NCBI GenBank assembly: GCA_025998675.1
Contig: AP024673.1
Coordinates: forward strand, 1,205,221 to 1,269,220
Source of the DNA: Fimbriimonadales bacterium
Lineage (GTDB): Bacteria; Armatimonadota; Fimbriimonadia; Fimbriimonadales; GBS-DC
Direction of reading: 5' to 3'
Length of the DNA stretch: 64,000 nucleotides
The position numbers and the translations under genes were made by a program. Shown here one piece after another: positions 24,752 through 33,103 of the stretch. The notes under the pieces are model-generated. The model was given only the letters and a program-made list of their open reading frames with translations. It did not search any database and was not told where the DNA came from. Positions within the stretch are counted from its first letter, which is position 1, and each line of letters opens with the position of its first letter.

Positions 24752-25942
24752 ATGCGACTGCTCTGGTTTGCCCTGTGGGTTGGGCTGCTTTGCATGGGGC
24801 TGCGCGCGTCGGAGACCCCCAATCGTCGGGATAGCGACTGGCTGATTCGCGTCGGGCTGGAGCAGGGCGCGTTCGCGCCCGTGCTGTATGTCGGCGTGAG
24901 CGAAGATAGCCTGCGCTGGAGCGACCCGCGCACGGGGCAAACGCTGGGCATGGGCGCGGCAGGACAGGTATGGGAGCTGCGCCGCGAGAATGGGCAGCTG
25001 GTCGCCCGCAGCGAGCAGACGCAAATCGTCGCTGAACGGCTCGTGGCGACGCCCGTCGGGACGGGCTTCGCGATGGTGGGCGCGTCGCCCAGCGCCATGC
25101 GCCGCTATCGCGGGCATCTGGAGTGGGTGGCGCGCGACGGCAAGCTCCTCACCATCAACTGGGTGCGTATGGACGACTATCTGAAGGCGACCCTACCGCG
25201 CGAGATGCCGCCCCGCTTCCATCTCGAAGCGCTCAAGGCGCAGGCAGTCGCCGCGCGTTCGTTCACGCTCCGACGGCTGAACCGCTACCGCCAGTGGGGG
25301 TACGACCTGTGCGACCATACGCCCTGCCAGGTCTACGGCGGCGTGGACGCGGAGCATCCGAACACGAACCTCGCGGTGGACGCAACGGGGGGCGAGGTGC
25401 TGATCCACGACGGGCGCGTGCTGGAGACAGTCTATGCCGCTAACTGTGGCGGGCACACCGCGCCTATCGAGGTTGTCATGCCGGGCACAACGCCGCTGAC
25501 GCCTCTGCGCGGCGCGCCCGACACCGACGCCGACGGCAAGCCCTACTGCAGCCTTGCGCCGAACTTCGCGTGGGAGGCTGTCCTGACGCGCACGGAACTC
25601 GAACAGCGATTCCCGAAAGTCGGGCGCATCCGTGAGGTCGCGATCGCCCGGCGCACCGCGGGCGGGCAGGTGCAGCAGGTGCGACTTCGGGGCGCGCGGG
25701 CGACGCTCACCCTTTCAGGGGCGGAGTTCCGCGCCGCGATGGGCGTCGGGCGCGTGCGCAGCCTGATGTTCGACCTCGCGCCTCAGGGGGACGGCTGGCG
25801 CATCACGGGACGCGGCTCCGGGCACGGCGCAGGCATGTGTCAGTGGGGCGCGCAGGGACGCGCGCTCGCAGGGCAAACCTATCAGCAGATTCTGGAGGCG
25901 TACTATCCCGGCGCGACGCTCGTGGGGGCGTTCGGCAAGTAG
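24752..25942 (+). CDS. SpoIID/LytB domain protein
   Basis: Exported 396-residue protein. A short hydrophobic signal (LLWFALWVGLLCMGL) is followed by a variable N-half and then the SpoIID domain. Its marks are MDDYLKATLPREMPPRFHLEALKAQAVAARSF (about residues 145-175) and the C-terminal GRGSGHGAGMCQWGAQGRA. SpoIID is a lytic transglycosylase that cleaves denuded peptidoglycan; the Glu of REMPP matches its catalytic position. There is no sign of sporulation genes nearby, so a cell-wall remodelling role is likelier. Confidence 0.9.
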   Translation: MRLLWFALWVGLLCMGLRASETPNRRDSDWLIRVGLEQGAFAPVLYVGVSEDSLRWSDPRTGQTLGMGAAGQVWELRRENGQLVARSEQTQIVAERLVATPVGTGFAMVGASPSAMRRYRGHLEWVARDGKLLTINWVRMDDYLKATLPREMPPRFHLEALKAQAVAARSFTLRRLNRYRQWGYDLCDHTPCQVYGGVDAEHPNTNLAVDATGGEVLIHDGRVLETVYAANCGGHTAPIEVVMPGTTPLTPLRGAPDTDADGKPYCSLAPNFAWEAVLTRTELEQRFPKVGRIREVAIARRTAGGQVQQVRLRGARATLTLSGAEFRAAMGVGRVRSLMFDLAPQGDGWRITGRGSGHGAGMCQWGAQGRALAGQTYQQILEAYYPGATLVGAFGK

Positions 25943-25946
25943 CGGG

Positions 25947-26294
25947 CTACTCGGTCGTCTCCCCTCGCTGGCTGCGCTCCCACTCCTGCAGGCTCTGCAG
26001 CAGGTTGTCGGAACGCAGCGCACGGCGCATGGCGCGCACCTCGTCGGCGGTGATGGGACCCATCTGCTGGGTGGTCAGCCACTCGTCGACGGTGCGTTCG
26101 TCGTTTTCGAGGTAGCTCAGCATCAGCTCGTCCCATGCCTGCTGGCTCAGCATGCGCTCGCCGCGATGCCCACAGCGCGGGCACTCGAAATGCACCTCCA
26201 CGCGGTTCGCGCCCATCGTATGCGCGTGATAGGCGATATAGGTCAAATCGTCCAGTCCAATCGTTGCCTGGCAGCGTCGGCAGCGCAGCTTCAC
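25947..26294 (-). CDS. Small zinc-ribbon protein of unknown function
   Basis: A 115-residue protein with two CxxC knuckles: LRCRRCQATIG at the N-terminus and FECPRCGHRGER at about residue 38. A helical acidic C-half follows. A GTG start at 26294 is chosen because it overlaps the dgt stop (GTGA) and follows a G-rich Shine-Dalgarno stretch; a TTG at 26312 is the alternative. No family recognised. Confidence 0.7.
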   Translation of the reverse strand: MKLRCRRCQATIGLDDLTYIAYHAHTMGANRVEVHFECPRCGHRGERMLSQQAWDELMLSYLENDERTVDEWLTTQQMGPITADEVRAMRRALRSDNLLQSLQEWERSQRGETTE

Positions 26295-27346
26295 AACCCG
26301 CCCCCTCCCCAATTGCGCGGCAGAAAGATTTGCTGGTACTTATACAGCGCGTAGCGGTCGGTCATCCCTGCCAGGTAATCGCACACCGCCTGCGCGCGCG
26401 CCTGCACCGAGTCGTCCGTCGGGCGGAACTTCTCCGATAGCTCCAACGGGTTCTCCATGTAATACTCGAACATCTGCTGCAGGATGTGGGTCATCTTCTC
26501 GCGCTCTTTTTGCACCGTCGGGTGGTGGTACATATTCTCGAACATGAACTCTTTCATCTGGTTCATCGCCATCAGCATGGGTTCGCTCATCTGCACGATG
26601 GGCTTGCCGTCGCTCTGTTCGACGACATCCATCACCATGCGCGCGATGCGTCCGCTGTGCGTCTCGCCGAGAAACTCGAGGAGGTCGCGGGGGAGATCGT
26701 CGAGCGTGAGCAGCCCAGCCCGCAGTCCATCGTCGAGGTCGTGGTTGAGGTAGGCGATACGGTCGGCGATGCGCACGACGGCGGCTTCGAGGTGAACGGT
26801 CTTCTGCGTCTCGTGGGCGGTGAGGTCGGCGCGCCCTTTGGAGTGCCCGACGATGCCCTCGCGCACCTCGTGGGTCAGGTTCAGCCCGCGCCCATCTTTC
26901 TCGATGCGATCCACGACGCGCAGGCTCTGCTCATAATGGCGGAACCGCGCGTCGGGGATGTATTGCTTGAGAATCATGTCCAGCGCCTCTTCGCCCGTGT
27001 GTCCGAAGGGGGGATGTCCCAGGTCATGGGCGAGGGCGACCGCTTCGGTGAGGTCTTCGTTCAGGCGCAGGGCGCGACTAATCGTGCGGGCGATCTGCGC
27101 CACCTCCAGTGTGTGGGTCAGGCGCGTGCGGTAATGGTCTTCATTGGGATCGAGGAACACCTGCGTTTTGTGCTTCAGGCGGCGGAACGCCTTGCTGTGG
27201 ATGACGCGGTCGCGGTCGCGCTGGAACGCCGTGCGCACGGGGTCGGGCGGTTCTGGCGTTGGACGCCCGCGCGACTCCGCACTTCTGGTCGCATACGGCG
27301 CGAGAATCTGATATTCCAGCTGTTCCAGTCGTTCGCGGATGGTCAT
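26291..27346 (-). CDS. dgt: Deoxyguanosinetriphosphate triphosphohydrolase-like HD protein
   Basis: HD-superfamily dNTPase of 351 residues (short dgt-like form). Visible are FQRDRDRVIHSKAFRRLKHKTQVF, RTRLTHTLEVAQIARTI with the first metal His, AVALAHDLGHPPFGHTGEEAL with the HD pair, and KTVHLEAAVVRIADRIAYLNHD further on. It hydrolyses dNTPs to deoxynucleosides plus triphosphate. It lies 6 nt after apt, making an apt-dgt-zinc ribbon nucleotide-metabolism run. Confidence 0.93.
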   Translation of the reverse strand: MTIRERLEQLEYQILAPYATRSAESRGRPTPEPPDPVRTAFQRDRDRVIHSKAFRRLKHKTQVFLDPNEDHYRTRLTHTLEVAQIARTISRALRLNEDLTEAVALAHDLGHPPFGHTGEEALDMILKQYIPDARFRHYEQSLRVVDRIEKDGRGLNLTHEVREGIVGHSKGRADLTAHETQKTVHLEAAVVRIADRIAYLNHDLDDGLRAGLLTLDDLPRDLLEFLGETHSGRIARMVMDVVEQSDGKPIVQMSEPMLMAMNQMKEFMFENMYHHPTVQKEREKMTHILQQMFEYYMENPLELSEKFRPTDDSVQARAQAVCDYLAGMTDRYALYKYQQIFLPRNWGGGGL

Positions 27347-27352
27347 CGCCGT

Positions 27353-27874
27353 TCAATATTGAATCAGCGTATAGATATCATAGCCGCGCAGGTGCTTGCG
27401 CCCATCGAGGAAGGTGAGTTCAATCAGGAAGGTGAAGCCCGCGACGGTTCCGCCCAGCCGCTCGATGAGGCGCGCGGCGGCGCTCGCCGTGCCGCCCGTC
27501 GCCAGCAGATCGTCCACCACCACCACGCGCTGTCCGGGCTCTACGGCGTCGGTGTGCATCTCGACGGTGTTCGTGCCGTACTCCAGCGCGTACTCCTCGC
27601 TGATTTTCTCGCCGGGCAGTTTGCCCAGTTTGCGCACGGGCACGAAGCCCAGCCCCAGATTAATCGCAATCGGCAGCCCGAACACGAATCCGCGCGACTC
27701 GATGCCCGCAATCACATCCGGCTTGAGCGCGCGCGCATGCTCGGTCATCAGGTCAACAACCTCCTTCAGCGCCTGCGGATGCTTCAGCACGGGGGTAATG
27801 TCCTTGAAGATAATCCCCGGTTCCGGAAAGTTCGGTATATCGCGCACCAGTTGCGCCGCCAGTATCTCTGCCAT
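27353..27874 (-). CDS. apt: Adenine phosphoribosyltransferase
   Basis: Purine salvage enzyme converting adenine and PRPP to AMP. The 173-residue protein has [15 protein letters not shown] near the start, the [10 protein letters not shown] loop and the PRPP-binding motif [14 protein letters not shown]. The ATG at 27874 has a GGAGGCG site; a TATACT box lies about 25 nt further upstream, so this gene has a short leader. An upstream in-frame start at 27946 is rejected because homology starts at 27874. Confidence 0.96.
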   Translation of the reverse strand: MAEILAAQLVRDIPNFPEPGIIFKDITPVLKHPQALKEVVDLMTEHARALKPDVIAGIESRGFVFGLPIAINLGLGFVPVRKLGKLPGEKISEEYALEYGTNTVEMHTDAVEPGQRVVVVDDLLATGGTASAAARLIERLGGTVAGFTFLIELTFLDGRKHLRGYDIYTLIQY

Positions 27875-28235
27875 CGTCGCCTCCGTTTTTTTTACCCGTG
27901 AAGTATACCTCATCCCCAGATTGGGACAAAAGTCCCACGGCATCAATGGCGCGGATGGGGTGCTCTAAGTGCCTTTGCGCGAGAATTGCGACATGCGGCA
28001 CAGCGCGGTCTTTATGGAGTGCTGAAACGGGAGCTTCCGCGAGGCTGAAGCTCCCGTTTCAGCACTCCAAAATATGCGCATGCACGGATAGAGAGACTGC
28101 TGAAAACTTTCTGCAACGACACTTAGAATGGGGGTCGGCGATGGACATCAGACCGAGTGGGCGTCGTGATGCTGCTGGCAATCGGCGGCGCGTACTGGCT
28201 CTACAGGCGGAAAGGGTGAGGGCGCATCGGGCGCG
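27875..28235. other. Intergenic region between apt and the portal gene
   Basis: 361 nt. It contains the apt promoter (minus strand, TATACT near 27905), one family-B palindrome at 28015-28069, and a short plus-strand frame ending at 28219. That frame encodes a hydrophobic stretch followed by RRKG (VVMLLAIGGAYWLYRRKG), possibly the tail of a lost membrane-anchored protein. No complete gene is seen. Confidence 0.6.
28015..28069 (+). repeat. Palindromic repeat family B, copy B2 (long-stem form)
   Basis: Perfect 23-bp inverted repeat (28015-28037 and 28047-28069) with a 9-nt loop. The outer tips TGGAGTGCTGAA and TTCAGCACTCCA match the ends of copies B1 and B3. In this copy the two small hairpins are replaced by one long stem. 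Confidence 0.88.
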
Positions 28236-29303
28236 CTATGACTCCTCGTCCCAGACGAATCGCGGCATGGGCGCGTCGCCGAAGTTGAGCTGCACCAGCG
28301 GGCGGATGACCTGATCGTGCATCACGCGCTCGGCTAACTCGGCGCGCAGGGCGCGCAGTTGCGTCTGCAACACCTTCAGATGCACCTGCCCCAGCGCGAG
28401 GCTGCCCACGCGCTGTCCCTCGTCGGTGGTGAGCGTCTCGCCCAGAATGCTTTTGGCAATCTCGGCGTTGTGGTGCGCGATTGCCTGCGCGAAGCTCTCC
28501 GCGCCCGACTGCTTGAACTCCAGCGCGCGCACCTGCACCTCTTCAGGCACAATCATCGCCGTCTCCTGCTGCACTTTGTCCAGCGCACGCAACAGCTCTT
28601 CCTGCTGGGCGGGCGGCAAACCGCGCCTGTAGACGCCAACCAGCGTCGGCGAGGCGTACTTGGAGAGGAAAATCTCCCACTGTTGCAGGATGCGCTCCTT
28701 ACTGCGCCATGCGCGATAGGCGGCGCGCAGGTCGGACTCGCCTGCGGGCGACTCGTAGCGCGGGTTGTAGGCGTACAGGATGAACTTCTCGCGCGGCAGG
28801 GCGAGCTGCCTGCCGTCGGGCGCGTGCAGAATCAGCGCGCGCACATTTCGATAGGCGTCCACCTCGAAACGGAATAGAGCGGGGTTTTTGGCTTTGAAGC
28901 CGACAAGCGTCCAGTAGCCCGCGAAGGGCGGCTCGGCGCGATAGGCGTAGAGCTTTTCGAGAATCGCGCACCCCTTCGCGAGGGCGTCCAGCACGCGCCA
29001 GAGCAAGCCGAACACGCCGCCCTGCATCGTCTGCAGCGTGTAGGCAATCGCCGCATGCACGCGCTGGGCGTCGGGACTGTCGTCGGCAGGCTCCAGTCGC
29101 CACGGGACGCTCAGCACGCCCCACCGCTTCAGGTTCAGGCACGCTTTCACATGCGCGTCGGTGAGCATGCGCTCGTAGACGGCGTAGCCGTGCTGGCTGA
29201 TGAGGTCGTCGAACTCGGCGGGGTCGCGCTCGCCGAAGGTGTCGATCTCCACGGGCGCGTACTCGCGCGTCAGGTTGACCGTGCGTTTGCGAAACCAGCG
29301 CAT
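28236..29303 (-). CDS. Mu gp29-like phage portal protein (DUF935), orphan
   Basis: A 355-residue protein matching the DUF935 portal family: LTDAHVKACLNLKRWGVLS, then GYWTLVGFKAKNPALFRF, and the diagnostic SILGETLTTDEGQRVGSLAL near residue 290, ending NFGDAPMPRFVWDEES. In phage Mu the portal forms the DNA-entry ring of the capsid. The family's usual length is about 450-510, so the C-terminal domain of about 100 residues is missing. No terminase, head or tail gene is nearby. The ATG at 29303 has a GGAGAGG site. It is either a decayed prophage relic or a domesticated gene. Confidence 0.82.
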   Translation of the reverse strand: MRWFRKRTVNLTREYAPVEIDTFGERDPAEFDDLISQHGYAVYERMLTDAHVKACLNLKRWGVLSVPWRLEPADDSPDAQRVHAAIAYTLQTMQGGVFGLLWRVLDALAKGCAILEKLYAYRAEPPFAGYWTLVGFKAKNPALFRFEVDAYRNVRALILHAPDGRQLALPREKFILYAYNPRYESPAGESDLRAAYRAWRSKERILQQWEIFLSKYASPTLVGVYRRGLPPAQQEELLRALDKVQQETAMIVPEEVQVRALEFKQSGAESFAQAIAHHNAEIAKSILGETLTTDEGQRVGSLALGQVHLKVLQTQLRALRAELAERVMHDQVIRPLVQLNFGDAPMPRFVWDEES

Positions 29304-29393
29304 CGTTTGCCTCTCCGCTTGCAGGGACGGGGCGTTCAGGCGCGGTCAACAGCGGCGGCAGGGATTTTGCCCGCGCGGGCGAACCAGAGGGGT

Positions 29394-31088
29394 ATGCACA
29401 CGCACTCTGCGCCGCGTGCGGAAACGCCCACCACAGACGGCGCGTTGCCGCTCATCGAGATGCGTCAGGTGACCAAGCGATTTGGCGCACTGGTCGCCTG
29501 CGACGCGATCGATTTGCAGGTTGCGGCTGGCGCGCTGCACGCGATTATGGGCGAGAACGGCGCGGGCAAAACCACGCTGATGCGCATGCTGTACGGCTAC
29601 TACGCGCCCGATGGGGGCGAGATTTACCTGCGCGGCAAGCGCGTGCAGTTTCGCAGCCCCGCCGACGCGATTGCCCACCACATCGGCATGGTGAGCCAGC
29701 ACTACAGCATCATTCCCGAGCTGAGCGCGCTGGACAACCTGATTCTGGGCGCGGAGCCAACCCGTGTCGCGGGCTGGCTCGACCGCGCCGCCGCGCGCGC
29801 ACGCGCCGAGCAACTCGCAGACGCGCTGGAGTTCCAACCCGACTGGAACCGCCCCGCCGCCGACCTGAGCGTCGCCGCGCGCCAGAAGCTGGAGATTCTC
29901 AAACTCCTGTGGCGCGACGCGGAGATTCTGATTCTGGATGAGCCGACGGCGATGCTTTCCCCGCGCGATGTGGACACGCTGTTTGAGGTGCTGATGCGCC
30001 TCAAAGCGCAGGGGCGCACGATTTTGCTGGTGACGCACAAACTCAACGAGGCGTTGCGCTATGCGGACTGCGTGACGGTACTGCGCGGGGGACGCAAGAT
30101 TGCCGACTCGCCCACCGCAGCGGTGGACGCCCAGACGCTCACACGGTGGATTATCGGCGAGGACGCGAACGCCCTAATAGATACAGAGTCTGCCTTCCCG
30201 CGTGCGGAGGTGAAACCAGCCCCACCCCAGCCCTCCCCGCAAGCGGGGAGGGAGACTCTGCTGCTGCGCGACCTGTATGTCGCCTCCGACCGAGGCGGCT
30301 GGGAAGTGCAATCGACGGTCGCGCCGAAGCCGTCGGGCATGCGGCTGACCTATGTCGCGTCGGAACGCAGCGGCTGGGGCGTGCAGGGGTTGAGCCTCAC
30401 GGTGCGCGCGGGCGAGATTGTCGGGATTGCGGGCGTGGACGGCAGCGGGCAGGCGGAGCTGATGGAGGCGCTGGCGGGGCTGCGTCCCGTCGCACGGGGC
30501 GAAATCCTGCTGCAGGGCGCGCCGATGCACCGCTGGAGCACCGCGCGGCGCATTCAGGCGGGCGTGCGCTACCTGTTCGATGACCGATTCCGCCGCATGA
30601 TGGCGCCCCAGTGGAGTGTGCTGGAAAACGCCATTCTGGGCGCGCAACGCGATCCCGACCTGCAAACGCTCGGCTGGTTCAAACCACGCGCCGTTCGCCA
30701 GCGCGCTGAGCAGCTCGTGCAACGCTTTCAGGTCAAAATCCCGTCCCTGCGCGCGCCGATTGTGCAACTGTCGGGCGGCAACCAGCAGCGGCTGGTGATT
30801 GCCCGCGCGCTGCATGGCAATCCGCGCCTGCTGATTGCTTACGCCCCCACGCGCGGGCTGGACATCCGCGGCGCGCAGGCGACCTACGAGGCGATTCGTG
30901 CCGCCTGCCAGCAGGGCATGGCGGCGCTGGTGATTGCGTTCGACCTCGACGAGCTGATGGAACACTGCGACCGCATCGCCGTGCTGTTCAAGGGAACCAT
31001 CGTGCAGGAGTTCACGCGAGAGGCGTTTTCACGCGAAGCGATTGGCGCGGCGATGGTCGGCGCAACGCTGCAGGAGGCGACCGTATGA
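29394..31088 (+). CDS. Nucleoside/sugar ABC transporter ATPase (duplicated NBD, NupO-like) with inserted segment
   Basis: A 564-residue protein with two ATPase domains. The first has Walker A GENGAGKTT, the Q-loop SQHYSIIPELSALDNLILG typical of the BmpA-linked nucleoside group, and Walker B ILILDEPTAML. The second has the degenerate P-loop GVDGSGQAE, signature LSGGNQQR and PTRGLD. Between them (about residues 265-330) is extra sequence from a palindromic repeat and an imperfect duplication (VASDRGGWEVQ / VASERSGWGVQ). Permease genes usually follow such ATPases, but none is here. The gene is divergent from the portal gene. Confidence 0.88.
   Translation: MHTHSAPRAETPTTDGALPLIEMRQVTKRFGALVACDAIDLQVAAGALHAIMGENGAGKTTLMRMLYGYYAPDGGEIYLRGKRVQFRSPADAIAHHIGMVSQHYSIIPELSALDNLILGAEPTRVAGWLDRAAARARAEQLADALEFQPDWNRPAADLSVAARQKLEILKLLWRDAEILILDEPTAMLSPRDVDTLFEVLMRLKAQGRTILLVTHKLNEALRYADCVTVLRGGRKIADSPTAAVDAQTLTRWIIGEDANALIDTESAFPRAEVKPAPPQPSPQAGRETLLLRDLYVASDRGGWEVQSTVAPKPSGMRLTYVASERSGWGVQGLSLTVRAGEIVGIAGVDGSGQAELMEALAGLRPVARGEILLQGAPMHRWSTARRIQAGVRYLFDDRFRRMMAPQWSVLENAILGAQRDPDLQTLGWFKPRAVRQRAEQLVQRFQVKIPSLRAPIVQLSGGNQQRLVIARALHGNPRLLIAYAPTRGLDIRGAQATYEAIRAACQQGMAALVIAFDLDELMEHCDRIAVLFKGTIVQEFTREAFSREAIGAAMVGATLQEATV
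30231..30252 (+). repeat. Palindromic repeat family A-like, copy A2, inside the ABC ATPase gene
   Basis: Perfect 10-bp stem CCCTCCCCGC-AA-GCGGGGAGGG, flanked by further complementary bases (CAGAGTC near 30184 and GACTCTG at 30254-30260). It is followed by an imperfect direct repeat of about 40 bp (30270-30310 and 30347-30385). Confidence 0.7.
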
Positions 31089-31693
31089 AACCTGCTCGCT
31101 GGACCACGCGAATGGTGTTCCTGTTCTATTCGCGCCCGCTGTTTCGCGCATGGGAGATTGTCTGCAATCACGCGGCGCGTCTCGTGGCGCATCGGGCGCG
31201 GATGCGCTCGCTGCAGTGTTCCCGCGCGTGGGCGGAACTGAACCTGCGGCGGATGGAAATCCAGCGCGGGCTGGGCGCCATCAGCAACAGCCATGCGCAT
31301 GTGTGCGCGACCTGCGGGCACTGTTGTAAGGGCGCGCGTGAACGCGACGCCTTCCTGGATCGGGTGATACAGCAGCCCGACACAGAACACATCCGCGCCC
31401 GCCGTCGCACAGGACAGATGGTGGGGCTGACGCTCGCGCAAGCGCAGGGCGCGCTGTTGCATGTCGGTGTGCCGCACGCATCGGGTTGTTGCAACGAATT
31501 GACCTGTCAGGGCTGTCGCCTGCCGCAGACCCATCGCCCGATGCAGTGTCTGGCGTATTTCTGCGGCGCAGCGGCACAGGCGCTCTCGCAGGAAGAGTGC
31601 GAAGAGGGGATTCGGTTGCTGCGCGCCCTGATGCGCCTCCAGTGGGACGCCGTGCGCTTAGCCTTCCGCAGTCGGTTCGGGCGACTTAAGTAA
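31085..31693 (+). CDS. YkgJ-like Cys-cluster protein
   Basis: A 202-residue protein with the YkgJ/UPF0153-type motif CATCGHCCKG at about residue 75. Further cysteines follow in SGCCNELTCQGCRLP and MQCLAYFCG. The family is proposed to bind zinc or an iron-sulfur cluster; its role is unknown. It is coupled to the ABC ATPase gene by an ATGA overlap, an unusual pairing because permeases are expected there. Confidence 0.75.
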   Translation: MKPARWTTRMVFLFYSRPLFRAWEIVCNHAARLVAHRARMRSLQCSRAWAELNLRRMEIQRGLGAISNSHAHVCATCGHCCKGARERDAFLDRVIQQPDTEHIRARRRTGQMVGLTLAQAQGALLHVGVPHASGCCNELTCQGCRLPQTHRPMQCLAYFCGAAAQALSQEECEEGIRLLRALMRLQWDAVRLAFRSRFGRLK

Positions 31694-31728
31694 ATCCGGG
31701 TAAGCAATGAATGCTTAGAGAGTATTCA

Positions 31729-32238
31729 CTATATCTGGTCGTTCTCCCCCACCGCTTGTAGGGCGCGCTGCACCACACGCTCCGCCAACCAAAAGCCTCC
31801 TTGCTCGCGGAGACGATCTATCTCCTGCTTTAGAGAAACTATCTTTGCCTCACGCTTCGCTCTAATGAGGATACCCACCACGCCTGTCACCTGCAAATTC
31901 AGGCGACGCGCCATTAAGCGCGCCTGCGAGTCATCCAGCAGGACAACCTCCGTTCGTTCCTGAAGCGCTAACGCAATCGCCTCTGCCTCTCCCTCGTCCA
32001 GCTGCAATTTCAACAAAGATACCAGAACACTGTCCGATATTGATTTTTGCTGAAGCCACCCGTCTCGAAACGCGCGCTCGATTATGGGCGTTTCAGGATA
32101 TGCTTGACCGCGCTCAACGACTTCCCTCCAGACCGCTGGCGGCGCCAGAACCTGGGCATGGAACTCTCGTAGTAAGTGCAGGCGCCCTATTTTAGCCAGA
32201 TGGATGAGTGGCGATGCATTACTGACCGCTCTGGGCAT
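31729..32238 (-). CDS. DUF3368 PIN-like toxin
   Basis: A 169-residue PIN-superfamily protein, probably a ribonuclease toxin. It opens AVSNASPLIHLAKIGRLHLL, with the first acidic position changed to Asn as is usual in DUF3368. It continues LDEGEAEAIALA and VVLLDDSQARLMARRL, giving the other acidic residues of the PIN active site. The start at 32238 overlaps the antitoxin gene by 20 nt. It forms a type II toxin-antitoxin pair with the UPF0175 gene. Confidence 0.85.
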   Translation of the reverse strand: MPRAVSNASPLIHLAKIGRLHLLREFHAQVLAPPAVWREVVERGQAYPETPIIERAFRDGWLQQKSISDSVLVSLLKLQLDEGEAEAIALALQERTEVVLLDDSQARLMARRLNLQVTGVVGILIRAKREAKIVSLKQEIDRLREQGGFWLAERVVQRALQAVGENDQI

Positions 32239-32479
32239 ATTCAAGATCCATTTGCAGGTCGTCTTCCGAGTAGTGGCGCGGAATCTGACGCGCGGCGAGC
32301 AGCTCGGCGAAGTCGCGCACGCTGACGCCTGCGAGTAAACGCGCCTTCCCGAACGGGAGCATACCACGCGCGTAGAGCGCAAGCGCCAGCTCCTTCCGCA
32401 GTTCCGCTTCTGCCTCCTCTGGCGGCACGCGCAACGCCAGAGAAACCTCTTCTGGAATCTCTATCTGCATCTGAGCCAT
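32219..32479 (-). CDS. UPF0175 family antitoxin
   Basis: An 86-residue helical DNA-binding-type protein of UPF0175 (PF03683), the common partner of DUF3368 toxins. Visible are LRKELALALYARGMLPFGKARLLAGVSVRDFAELL, a helix-turn-helix-like region, and IPRHYSEDDLQMDLEYA at the end. The ATG at 32479 lies 7 nt after a TATACT box (minus strand 32492-32487), so the message is probably leaderless. The antitoxin precedes the toxin, as expected. Confidence 0.87.
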   Translation of the reverse strand: MAQMQIEIPEEVSLALRVPPEEAEAELRKELALALYARGMLPFGKARLLAGVSVRDFAELLAARQIPRHYSEDDLQMDLEYAQSGQ

Positions 32480-32507
32480 TATAAGTAGTATACCAGATGA
32501 ATACCAA

Positions 32508-33101
32508 TCAGAGGGTTTGCGTGGGAGAAAGCAACCGCTCCACATAGCGCGCCAGGATGTCGGTCTCGATGTTCACCCGGTCGCCGACGCGCCGCGCACG
32601 CAGGTTCGTCGCCTCCCATGTGTGCGGGATAATCCACACGGTGAACCAGTCGTCGCCGACATCGACCACGGTGAGGCTGATACCGTCCACCACGATGGAG
32701 CCTTTGGGCACGATGTAGCGCATGTAGCGGGCGTCGTCCAGCTGGAAGCGCAGCACGCGGGCGTTGCCTTCGGAATGCATCGCAACAAGGCGCGCCGTGG
32801 TGTCTACATGCCCCTGCACGAAATGCCCCCCCAGCCTGCTTTCGGGGGTGAGCGGTCGCTCCAGATTCACGCAATCGCCTGCCCGCAGGTCGCCCAGATT
32901 CGTGCGGCGCAGCGTTTCGGGCACGGCGTCGAAGGCGAGGCAGTCGCCCTCTACCTGCTGCACGGTCAGGCACACGCCGTTAATCGCGAGGCTCTCGCCG
33001 ACAGTCATCGGGAAGGCGCGAATCACCAGACGCGCCCCACCCTCGGGAAGATGAGTGATTGCCTCGACCACGCCCGTCGCCTCTACGATGCCGGTGAACA
33101 T
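32508..33101 (-). CDS. ribE: Riboflavin synthase alpha subunit
   Basis: Trimeric enzyme that dismutates two lumazines to riboflavin. The 197-residue protein shows the internal duplication of the family: MFTGIVEATGVVEAI with SLAINGVCLTV in the N-barrel, and GHFVQGHVDTTARL with SIVVDGISLTV in the C-barrel. The ATG at 33101 is 2 nt after the Nudix stop, so it is the last gene of the long leftward operon. Other rib genes are absent. Confidence 0.95.
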   Translation of the reverse strand: MFTGIVEATGVVEAITHLPEGGARLVIRAFPMTVGESLAINGVCLTVQQVEGDCLAFDAVPETLRRTNLGDLRAGDCVNLERPLTPESRLGGHFVQGHVDTTARLVAMHSEGNARVLRFQLDDARYMRYIVPKGSIVVDGISLTVVDVGDDWFTVWIIPHTWEATNLRARRVGDRVNIETDILARYVERLLSPTQTL

Positions 33102-33103
33102 GC

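Noticed and set aside
26486-27901. Plus-strand open frame of 471 codons across dgt and apt
   Set aside because: Antisense shadow of two well-supported genes.
32495-32520. ATACCAATCAGAGGG near the end of ribE, similar to the MITE-like ends
   Set aside because: Only a partial match, it overlaps the ribE coding end and has no partner end nearby.
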